Shown here in pieces: positions 57,486 through 64,000 of a DNA stretch of 64,000 bases. The notes beneath the pieces are model-generated. The model did not search any database. It saw only the letters and a list, made by a program, of their open reading frames with translations, and had not been told where the DNA came from. The stretch is from Streptomyces sp. DHE7-1 (GTDB taxonomy: Bacteria > Actinomycetota > Actinomycetes > Streptomycetales > Streptomycetaceae). Position numbers and translations under genes: made by a program. Location: assembly GCA_016432725.1 (NCBI GenBank), contig JACJDG010000003.1:4402001-4466000 (forward strand). Reading direction: 5' to 3'. Within the stretch, counting starts at the first letter, position 1. Every line of letters begins with the position of its first letter.

Positions 57486-58424
57486 TCAGGCCAGCGCCGT
57501 CAGCCCCGGGGCGAAGGTGATCAGCAGCGGCAGCAACGGCACCAGCGCGGCCACCGTGGTGGTCAGCGCCCGGTGCCGGCGGAGCAGCCGCGGCGGGGGC
57601 TCCAGGAGGCGGTCCACGCGCTCGCCGAGGAGCCGGTGGCTGGAGGCGCAGGACAGGACGCCGCGGTGCTGGTTGAGCTCGATCAGGGCGAGGGCGGTGG
57701 TGAGGTGGCCGCAGCGCCGGGAGGCGGTGTCGTCGGCGGCCAGTTCGACCAGGCGGTGCGTCTGGTCGCAGAAGTGGGCGAAGAGCGGGACGCCCGGGAA
57801 TCCGGTGGCCAGCGCGGTGGACAGGTGGAGCAGCCAGTCGTGGTGGGCGCGGGCGTGGCCGCGCTCATGGGTCAGGACGGCGTCCAGCTGGCGCCCGGTG
57901 AGGCGGCGCAGCGCCCCGGTGGTGACGACGAGCTGGGGCGGGTGCCCGGGCATCCACCAGGCGTCCGGGTACTCGTCCTCCAGCACCAGCATCGGGCCGC
58001 GCGCGGCCGACAGCCCCGCGGGCAGATCGGGCGCGCGTTCCCGCAGGTGCGCCCGGGCCTGGCCGCGGCTCCTGCGGACCTCGGCGAGTTCCCGGGCGAG
58101 CATCGCCGTCGTCCAGGCGGCCCCGCAGGCCAGCAGCAGGGTGAGGGCCACGGCCCAGACCGGTGCGGTGGACAGGTCGTACGCGGCGGTGACGGCGGGC
58201 GGCGCCGGGGCGAACACATGGTCGCGGACGGTGTGGAAGACGGCCGCCGCGCCCAGTACCAGCGCGGTCAGGCAGCACAGCAGGACCGTGGCGACCAGGC
58301 ACTGCCACACCCACAGGGCGACCACGGGCTCCCGCTCGGTCCATTCGGCCCGGGTCAGCGCGCGCGGTGCCGGTACGGCGGCCGTCAGGGCGACGACGCT
58401 CAGCAGGAGCAGGCAGACCGTCAT
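57486..58424 (-). CDS. M56 (BlaR1-like) membrane metallopeptidase
   Basis: 312 residues. Three or four spans; the zinc site is HERGH in VLTHERGHARAHHDWLLHLS with a downstream Glu in VELAADDTASRRCG. No extracellular penicillin-binding sensor domain is attached. Streptomyces copies usually sit beside a BlaI-type repressor, but none is found in the next gene here. Regulated proteolysis is the likely role; the target is unknown. It converges with recQ with 21 bases between stops. Confidence 0.85.
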   Translation of the reverse strand: MTVCLLLLSVVALTAAVPAPRALTRAEWTEREPVVALWVWQCLVATVLLCCLTALVLGAAAVFHTVRDHVFAPAPPAVTAAYDLSTAPVWAVALTLLLACGAAWTTAMLARELAEVRRSRGQARAHLRERAPDLPAGLSAARGPMLVLEDEYPDAWWMPGHPPQLVVTTGALRRLTGRQLDAVLTHERGHARAHHDWLLHLSTALATGFPGVPLFAHFCDQTHRLVELAADDTASRRCGHLTTALALIELNQHRGVLSCASSHRLLGERVDRLLEPPPRLLRRHRALTTTVAALVPLLPLLITFAPGLTALA

Positions 58425-58505
58425 GCCGGGGCTCCGGTTCGTGGTCGGAGAGGTGCGGGTGTCGGGTGGTGCCGGGGACGTGCCGGAGGCACGTCGGGTG
58501 ATGCC

Positions 58506-58532
58506 GTGTCCCCGCCAGTATGACGGGGACAC
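58506..58532 (-). terminator. Terminator after the fumarylacetoacetase gene
   Basis: GTGTCCCCG and CGGGGACAC form a perfect 9-bp stem with a nine-base loop, 100 bases beyond the stop of the minus-strand gene and ahead of the M56 gene. Confidence 0.55.
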
Positions 58533-58631
58533 GGGGCGCGAGTCAGGCCTGCGGCGGGGATCGCGTCGGCGAGGTGGGTTTCGCCCCGCCTCTCCGGGCA
58601 CCCGCCGGCACCGCCGCCCGCGGGCGGCGGT

Positions 58632-59897
58632 TCAGCCCGACACGATCCGCCCGCTGACCTCTCCCAGCCCGACCCGGCCGCCGTCCGGTCCCGGCGCCCA
58701 GGCCGACAGCGTCACCACGTCCCCGTCCTCCAGGAAGGCACGCTTGCCGTCCGGGAGTTCGAGCGGGTCGCGGCCGTTCCAGGTCAGCTCGAGCAGCGAG
58801 CCGCGCTGGCCCTCCGCCGGGCCGCTCACCGTGCCCGAGCCGTACAGGTCGCCGGTGCGCAGCGAAGCGCCGTTCACCGTCATGTGGGCGAGCTGCTGGG
58901 CGGCGGTCCAGTACATGGTGGAGAACGGCGGCTCGGACACCGTGTGCCCGTTGATCGCGACGGAGATCCGCAGGTCGTAGCCGCCGGGTTCGATGCCGGG
59001 AGCGGCGTCGTCCAGGTAGGGCAGCAGGGGGTGCGTGCGCTCGGGGGGCGCCACGCGCGCGTTCTCCAGGGCCTCCAGCGGCGTGATCCACGCCGACACC
59101 GAGGTGGCGAAGGACTTGCCGAGGAAGGGGCCGAGCGGCACGTACTCCCAGGCCTGGACGTCACGCGCCGACCAGTCGTTGAGCAGGCACAGACCGAAGA
59201 CGTGCTCCTGGAAGTCGCCGAGCGCGACGGGCGTGCCCCGCTCGGACGGCACACCCACCACGAAGCCGACCTCGGCCTCGATGTCCAGCCGGACCGAGGG
59301 CCCGAAGACCGGTGCCGGGTCGCCGGGACCCTTGCGCTGCCCCGACGGCCGGACGACATCCGTGCCGGAGACGACCACCGTGCCGGAGCGGCCGTGGTAA
59401 CCGATCGGCAGGTGCTTCCAGTTGGGGGTCAGGGAGTCCTCCGCGTCCGGGCGGAAGATCCGGCCGACGTTCCGGGCGTGGTTCTCCGACGCGTAGAAGT
59501 CGACGTAGTCCGCGACCTCGAACGGCAGGTGGAGGGTCACCGACGACAGCGGGTGGAACAGCGGCTCGATGGCCGACCGGTGCGAGGGGACCGTCACCCA
59601 CGCCGTCAGCGCGCGCCGCACGTCCGACCAGGCCGTGCGGCCGGCGGCCAGCAGCGGGTTGAGGGTGGCCTGCGCGAGCAGGGACACGTACGGCGAGCCG
59701 AGGGCGGCGGCCGCCGCCCCCGCGTCGAGGACGTGGTCACCGAGCCGGACCCCGACCCTGCGCTCCGTGCTGCCGGAGGGTGAGAACACACCGTAGGGAA
59801 GGTTGTGCGGGCCGAAGGGGTCGCCCTCGGGGACGTCGAAGGGGGCATGGGGTGCTGCCTCACTCTCATCCGGGCCATGCATGGCGATGCGTTCCAT
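58632..59897 (-). CDS. fahA: Fumarylacetoacetase
   Basis: 421 residues. The N-terminal SH3-like domain (FDVPEGDPFGPHNLPYGVFS) and the catalytic domain with YVDFYASENHARNVGRIFRP, LPIGYHGRSGTVVVSGTDV, RLDIEAEVGFVVG (metal-binding Glu residues) and NDWSARDVQAWEY are all present. It hydrolyses fumarylacetoacetate in tyrosine catabolism. No other genes of that pathway are nearby. Start codon is uncertain: ATG 59897 or 59882, neither with a good Shine-Dalgarno sequence. Confidence 0.92.
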   Translation of the reverse strand: MERIAMHGPDESEAAPHAPFDVPEGDPFGPHNLPYGVFSPSGSTERRVGVRLGDHVLDAGAAAAALGSPYVSLLAQATLNPLLAAGRTAWSDVRRALTAWVTVPSHRSAIEPLFHPLSSVTLHLPFEVADYVDFYASENHARNVGRIFRPDAEDSLTPNWKHLPIGYHGRSGTVVVSGTDVVRPSGQRKGPGDPAPVFGPSVRLDIEAEVGFVVGVPSERGTPVALGDFQEHVFGLCLLNDWSARDVQAWEYVPLGPFLGKSFATSVSAWITPLEALENARVAPPERTHPLLPYLDDAAPGIEPGGYDLRISVAINGHTVSEPPFSTMYWTAAQQLAHMTVNGASLRTGDLYGSGTVSGPAEGQRGSLLELTWNGRDPLELPDGKRAFLEDGDVVTLSAWAPGPDGGRVGLGEVSGRIVSG

Positions 59898-60075
59898 GTG
59901 ATCGCGCCACACGTTACGGCCGGGACAGGTGTCTTGGGCAGTGCCGCCAGGGTTGTCCGCCCCGGCGGCCGGCCGGGGAGGGGCTCCGGGGCCCGGCGTG
60001 ACGCCCCGCGGGAGCCTCCCAAGTCCGGCGCTGACCGGGTGAGTCGGCGGGTCGTGCGGTCCGTATTCTCTGATC

Positions 60076-60888
60076 ATGGCCGCACCCCCCGCATACGCAC
60101 TGATCGCCACCGACCTGGACGGGACGCTGCTGCGCGGCGACGACACCGTCTCCGACCGGTCGCTGGCCGCGCTGGAGCGGGTGGCCCGGGCCGGCGCCCG
60201 GCATCTGGTGGTGACGGGCCGGCCGGCTCCCCGGGTGCGGCCGCTCCTGGACGCCCTTGGCTGCACGGGGCTCGCGGTGTGCGGGCAGGGAGCGCAGGTC
60301 TACGACGCGGGCACCGGCCGCCTGCTGTGGTCGGTGCGGCTGGACCGCGAACTGGCCGAGACCGCGCTCGGCAAGATCGAGGCCGAGGTGGGGCAGGTCT
60401 TCGCGGCCGTCGACCAGGACGGCGTGGACGGGCTCACGCTGATCGAGCCCGGGTATCTGATGCCCCACCCGACCCTGCCCGCCGTGCGGGTCGAGCGGCG
60501 CGACGACCTGTGGTGCGAGCCCATCAGCAAGGTCCTGCTGCGCCATCACACGCTGTCGGACGACGCGTTGGCGGCGACTGCGCGCGCGGCGGTGGGCTCG
60601 CTGGCCACGGTCACCATGTCGGGTCCCGGCACGGTGGAACTCCAGCCGTGCGGCGTCACGAAGGCGACCGGGCTGGCGCTGGCCGCCGGTCACCTGGGGA
60701 TCGCCCCCGAACAGGCCCTGGCCTTCGGCGACATGCCCAACGACATCCCCATGTTCGACTGGGCGGGCCGCGGGGTCGCCATGGCCAACGCCCACCCCGA
60801 ACTCAAGGCGGTCGCGGACGAGGTCACGACGTCGAACGAGGACGACGGCGTCGCCGTCGTCCTCGAAGGACTGTTCCCGGCCGGATGA
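60076..60888 (+). CDS. Cof-type HAD-superfamily phosphatase
   Basis: 270 residues. Motif I is ATDLDGTLLR (nucleophile and acid Asp), motif II HLVVTGRP, motif III Lys in CGVTKATGLALAA, and motif IV AFGDMPNDIPMF. The C2B cap is present, as in Cof proteins that dephosphorylate sugar phosphates and cofactors. Substrate unknown. It is divergent from the fumarylacetoacetase gene. Confidence 0.9.
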   Translation: MAAPPAYALIATDLDGTLLRGDDTVSDRSLAALERVARAGARHLVVTGRPAPRVRPLLDALGCTGLAVCGQGAQVYDAGTGRLLWSVRLDRELAETALGKIEAEVGQVFAAVDQDGVDGLTLIEPGYLMPHPTLPAVRVERRDDLWCEPISKVLLRHHTLSDDALAATARAAVGSLATVTMSGPGTVELQPCGVTKATGLALAAGHLGIAPEQALAFGDMPNDIPMFDWAGRGVAMANAHPELKAVADEVTTSNEDDGVAVVLEGLFPAG

Positions 60889-60906
60889 CCGGGACAGGGG
60901 CAGCGG

Positions 60907-60947
60907 CCCGCGGCGGGGGCGCCGGTCAGGTGGCGCCCCGCCGCGGG
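60907..60947. terminator. Bidirectional terminator
   Basis: CCCGCGGCGGGGGCGCC (60907-60923) and GGCGCCCCGCCGCGGG (60932-60947) pair over 16 bases; the one unmatched G may be another missing base in the right arm. It separates the convergent phosphatase and transglycosylase genes. Confidence 0.7.
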
Positions 60948-60953
60948 TGCCGG

Positions 60954-61436
60954 TCAGTAGGCGCCGTTGACGTTGTCGATCGAGCCGTAGCGGGCGGCCG
61001 CGTAGTTGCAGGCGGCGGTGATGTTCGCGACCGGGTCGTAGGGGTCGAACGCCGTTCCGGCCACGTGGTAGGCGTTGAAGGTCGGGTCGATCACCTGGAG
61101 CAGGCCCTTGGACGGGATGCCCTTGGCGGCGTTGGAGTCCCACAGGTTGATGGCGCGCGGGTTGCCCGAGGACTCACGGATGATGTTGCGGTGGATGCCG
61201 TTGTAGGTGCCCGGGATGTGCTTCTCCGCCATGATCGCGAGGGACTCGCGGATCCAGCCGTCGAGGTTGTTCGGGTACCCGGCGAGGGTGGTTCCGGCCG
61301 AACCGGCGGAGTCCGCCGCGGAGGCGCTGGTCGCGCCGACGACCGGGAGGGCGAGCACGGCGGCGCCGGTGCCGAGGACGGCGAGGTTGCGGAGGCGGCT
61401 GGTGCGGACACGGCGGGGCTGAGCGGCTGCAGGCAT
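60954..61436 (-). CDS. Secreted lytic transglycosylase-like (SLT) protein
   Basis: 160 residues. The signal peptide ends near GATSASAAD. The SLT domain is compact: catalytic Glu in NIIRESSGNPRAINLWDSNA, then KGIPSKGLLQVIDPTFNAY and a final PVANITAACNYAAARYGSID. It should cleave the glycan strand of peptidoglycan. GGAGAGG precedes ATG 61436. A c-di-AMP riboswitch fills the leader, tying wall cleavage to this messenger, as for rpf and NlpC genes in actinobacteria. Confidence 0.9.
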   Translation of the reverse strand: MPAAAQPRRVRTSRLRNLAVLGTGAAVLALPVVGATSASAADSAGSAGTTLAGYPNNLDGWIRESLAIMAEKHIPGTYNGIHRNIIRESSGNPRAINLWDSNAAKGIPSKGLLQVIDPTFNAYHVAGTAFDPYDPVANITAACNYAAARYGSIDNVNGAY

Positions 61437-61450
61437 GGCGAGGTTCCTCT

Positions 61451-61651
61451 CCGTCGCCTGCGAGGTGAGCTGTCGGGTTCGGGCGGGGAGGTGCCCGGCC
61501 GTGCCGCCCCCGAGGCGGCACGACTTCACCCCTTGCCGTTCCGGTGACGACACGCGTCGTCCGGTCCGGCGAACTTACCTGGGTCCCCCGCTCCTGCCGT
61601 ACGAATGCGTTCGTGGATGGGTGATGCCGGGCGGCGGCAGGATTCGGCGTT
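61451..61651 (-). ncRNA. c-di-AMP (ydaO/yuaA) riboswitch
   Basis: Read on the minus strand the leader contains the conserved ydaO blocks in order: CCTGCCG (61634-61640) pairing with CGGCAGG (61593-61599), then GAGCGGGGGACCC (61581-61593), then GGGGTGAAG (61530-61538 region), and finally GACAGCTCACCTCGCAGGCG (61455-61474), the diagnostic 3' end. It lies 15 bases before the transglycosylase start. In this class c-di-AMP binding lowers expression of wall hydrolases; the exact mechanism here is inferred. Confidence 0.85.
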
Positions 61652-62159
61652 CCGCTCGACTGGCCGGGAACGTATGCGAGAGCACATGTCCGGAACAAGT
61701 GTCGGATTCACGTAAAGACCAAGTTGACCTTGTTCTGTTCCGTTTTGGGTGCTTGATCCTTTGCGACTGCCAATGCTCAACTGGCCGACGGGGCAAGGAG
61801 AAGCGGGTGGTGGCCGGGTCCGGGGGCCCGATCGGGGCGCGTGACCCAATTCACGAAATAGCAAAGTATTCCAAATCAGACATGGGGGATTTGGCAGTGA
61901 GGGCGAATCGAGGGCCGGATGTCCCGCGGGTGCCGTGTGGCCGATTTCCGGCGCGCCACAAAAGGAGCATTAAGGCGCCTAATGTCCGTATTATCGGGTG
62001 GTCGGCAGTGCGCCGATCATGGTCCGATGCCGTCCGTGCCGGACCGGTGGGCGCCCTCGGTGATCGAAACAGGACCGGATACGCTGACTTGAGTGAGGGC
62101 AGCGACCTATCGACAAACCGTGTAATCGCCAGCAGACACCAGCAGACAGGAGACCCCTC
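61652..62159. other. Long upstream region of the polyprenyl synthase gene
   Basis: About 508 bases, lower in GC than average and without a supported gene. It should hold the divergent promoters of the riboswitch-controlled transglycosylase and of the polyprenyl synthase. CGTGACCCAATTCACG at 61840-61855 is a palindrome with Rex-like GTGA/TCAC half-sites six bases apart. An open plus-strand frame across the region has no normal start or family resemblance. Confidence 0.45.
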
Positions 62160-63170
62160 GTGACCGTCGTCGGGCCGTTCGGGCTGAGCGTGCGGGACCA
62201 GGCTCTGGAAGCCGATGTCCAGGCCGGATTGACGGCTGTCGAGGAAGGCTTGCTCGAAGCCACCAAGAGCGAGGTCCCGTTCATCACGGAGGCCGCGCAG
62301 CACCTCGTACGGGCCGGCGGGAAGCGCTTCCGGCCGCTCCTCGTGATGCTCGCGGCACAGTTCGGGGATCCGTACGCGCCCGGTGTCGTGCCGTCGGCCG
62401 TGGTCGTGGAGCTGACCCACCTGGCCACGCTGTACCACGACGACGTCATGGACGAGGCGTCCGTGCGGCGCGGGGTGGACAGCGCCAACACGCGCTGGGG
62501 CAACTCCGTCGCGGTCCTCACCGGCGACTTCCTCTTCGCCCGCGCCTCCCAGATCCTCGCCGACCTCGGCCCCGAGGCGGTCCGGGTCCAGGCCCTCGCG
62601 TTCGAGCGGCTGGTCACCGGGCAGATCCTGGAGACCGCGGGCCCCTCGGACGGCCGTGACCCGGTCGAGCACTACCTGGACGTGCTGGGCGGCAAGACCG
62701 GCTCCCTGGTGGCGGTCTCCTGCCGGTTCGGCGCGATGATGTCCGGCGCCGACGAGACGGTCGTCGACGTGCTCACCCAGTACGGCGAACGGCTCGGGGT
62801 CGCCTTCCAGCTCGCGGACGACGTCCTGGACATCGCCTCCGACTCGCACGAGTCCGGCAAGACCCCGGGGACCGACCTGCGCGAGGGCATCCCGACCCTG
62901 CCCGTGCTCCGGCTGCGCGAGCGCGCGGCCCGTCTGGGGCTGCCCGAGGACACCGCGCTGTGCGAGCTGCTCGACTCCGACCTCGGCGACGACGCCCGGC
63001 TCGAGGAGGCGCTGACCGCGCTCCGCGCGCACCCCGCGCTGGAGCAGGCCCGCCGCGACACCGTGCGCTACGCCGAGGAGGCGCGCGCCGCGCTGGCCCC
63101 GCTGCCGGAATGCGACTCCAAGGCGGCGCTGCTCGAACTGTGCGACGCGGTGGTGCACCGGGCCGGCTGA
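62160..63170 (+). CDS. Long-chain polyprenyl diphosphate synthase
   Basis: 336 residues. The first Asp-rich motif is LYHDDVMDEA (Asp94 onward) and the second LADDVLDIASDS (Asp220 onward); GGKRFRPLLVMLA binds isopentenyl diphosphate. Small residues ahead of the first motif fit a long product, so it probably makes the menaquinone side chain used by the UbiA homologue. GTG 62160 follows GGAG. A strong terminator follows. Confidence 0.9.
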   Translation: MTVVGPFGLSVRDQALEADVQAGLTAVEEGLLEATKSEVPFITEAAQHLVRAGGKRFRPLLVMLAAQFGDPYAPGVVPSAVVVELTHLATLYHDDVMDEASVRRGVDSANTRWGNSVAVLTGDFLFARASQILADLGPEAVRVQALAFERLVTGQILETAGPSDGRDPVEHYLDVLGGKTGSLVAVSCRFGAMMSGADETVVDVLTQYGERLGVAFQLADDVLDIASDSHESGKTPGTDLREGIPTLPVLRLRERAARLGLPEDTALCELLDSDLGDDARLEEALTALRAHPALEQARRDTVRYAEEARAALAPLPECDSKAALLELCDAVVHRAG

Positions 63171-63183
63171 GCCCCCGGTCCCG

Positions 63184-63243
63184 GCCCGAGGGCGGTTTCT
63201 CCCGCGCGACCCCTACGGGTCGGGGGAGGCACCGCCCTCGGGC
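63184..63243 (+). terminator. Terminator after the polyprenyl synthase gene
   Basis: GCCCGAGGGCGGT (63184-63196) and ACCGCCCTCGGGC (63231-63243) are exact inverted copies; a second stem ACCC-CTAC-GGGT sits in the loop, giving a long hairpin. Confidence 0.75.
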
Positions 63244-63415
63244 GTCATACCGCAGGCGTACACGGACTTGGTGCCACGGTCTGACGCTTCCTCACGGCCG
63301 ATTTGGTCATATGGAAACCACGGAAATCACCACTCCTCACCGATTCGGGTGAGAATGGCGGCTCAGGTGGACCAGTGTGGGGACAGCCGCCGCCGACGAC
63401 GGAGGTAAGGCACAG

Positions 63416-64000
63416 ATGGCACCGTACGAATCCGACGACGCAACGGGCGCCGCACGGGACGAGGACCTGCCCACCGGACGCCGCAAGGCCGCCCGGTACG
63501 TGGTCCCGGTCGCGGTGGTGGGGGTCGCGGCGGCCACGATCGGGCTGGTCCCGGCGCTCGCCGACTCCGGTGACCCCGATCTGCCGAAGATCACCGCACA
63601 GCAGCTCATCGACAGGATCGCGAAGTCGGACGTGCAGCAGCTGTCCGGCACGGTGAAGGTCAGCACCGACCTCGGCCTGCCGGACCTCGGCGGCCTGGAG
63701 AGCGGCCTGATGTCCGGGGCGGCCCCGGTGACGGCTCCTCCGCGGACCCGCGGTCCAAGCTCACCGAGCTGGCCTCCGGCACGCACACGCTCCGCGTGGC
63801 CGCGGACGGCCCGGACCGGCAGAAGCTGTCGCTGCTGGAGAGCGGCTCCGAGTACAGCCTGATCCACGACGGCAAGGACGTCTGGGGCTACGACAGCAAG
63901 AGCAACGAGGTCCACCACTCCGCCGCCGCCGGCGGCGGTCGGCACCGGGCGGAGCAGCCGCCGGCCACGCCGAAGGGCTTCGCCGACGAGGCCCTGAAGG
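63416..64000 (+). CDS. LolA-like secreted or membrane-anchored protein, 5' part (one base missing as read)
   Basis: The gene runs off the window after about 195 codons. GGAGGT lies nine bases before ATG 63416. A basic N-terminus and one hydrophobic segment, YVVPVAVVGVAAATIGLVPA, act as anchor or uncleaved signal. The following part, ITAQQLIDRIAKSDVQQLSG and LTELASGTHTLRVAADGPDR, fits the beta-fold of LolA/DUF2092-type carriers that bind acyl chains. One base is missing in the C run 63723-63726. Confidence 0.75.

Noticed and set aside
58425..58631. A BlaI-type repressor gene next to the M56 peptidase
   Set aside because: The interval holds only a terminator hairpin; no helix-turn-helix coding frame is present.
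61435..62163. A plus-strand open frame of 242 codons before the polyprenyl synthase
   Set aside because: It runs through the riboswitch complement, has no Shine-Dalgarno start and no family resemblance.

Overview
The window reads as chromosomal core sequence of a Streptomyces. It has very high GC with G/C at third codon positions, frequent GTG starts, ATGA/GTGA stop-start overlaps, SARP and TetR regulators, a futalosine-type menaquinone pathway and a 14-gene nuo operon. From memory, the order ccs genes, mqn genes, menG, nuo, polyprenyl synthase follows the S. coelicolor SCO447x-SCO458x region with segments missing; I could not check this by alignment.

Layout. 1-6.3 kb: tail of an unidentified gene, a Tat lipoprotein of the polysaccharide deacetylase fold, then a System II cytochrome c maturation operon (resA-like, ccdA, resB, ccsA) and an SRPBCC protein. 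6.3-10 kb: quinone oxidoreductase divergent from an ArsR regulator, an EamA permease, a LysR regulator and a small membrane protein. 10-15.7 kb: UbiD, UbiA and UbiX homologues, an Lrp regulator, a palindromic element of about 165 bp, mqnE and a GNAT. 15.7-20.3 kb: DUF4229, TetR, MaoC hydratase, gutted fabG4-like and fadA2-like genes around a double-palindrome operator, and fadD. 20.5-25.5 kb: a shortened ATP-grasp-like protein and two SARP regulators, one carrying NB-ARC and TPR domains. 25.5-34.8 kb: small secreted protein, methyltransferase relic, cold shock gene, mqnA, Ser/Thr kinase, prepilin peptidase, mqnC, an amidohydrolase-like gene, a GH18 lipoprotein and menG. 34.8-39.2 kb: PASTA protein, GNAT, geranylgeranyl-reductase family protein and a secreted NlpC/P60 hydrolase. 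39.2-55.3 kb: nuoA-N. 55.4-64 kb: recQ, M56 peptidase, fumarylacetoacetase, HAD phosphatase, a secreted transglycosylase behind a c-di-AMP (ydaO) riboswitch, a polyprenyl diphosphate synthase and the start of a LolA-like gene.

Functionally much of the window builds an electron transport chain. MqnA/E/C, UbiD/UbiA/UbiX, MenG, the polyprenyl synthase and probably the geranylgeranyl reductase make and tailor menaquinone. NuoA-N reduces it, and the Res/Ccs proteins mature cytochromes c. A strong Rex operator lies before nuoA, and weaker look-alikes overlap the resA-like start and precede the polyprenyl synthase gene. Two cell-wall hydrolases carry long structured leaders.

Data quality: at least 16 sites, plus one suspected, lack exactly one base in a short G or C run, which breaks genes such as nuoG (twice), nuoL, nuoM, resB, ubiD, ubiX, mqnC and recQ. 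At every site adding one base restores the expected protein, so I treat these as probable sequence errors and annotate the genes at full length. By contrast the fabG4-like, fadA2-like and methyltransferase relics are not repaired by one base and look like real decay.
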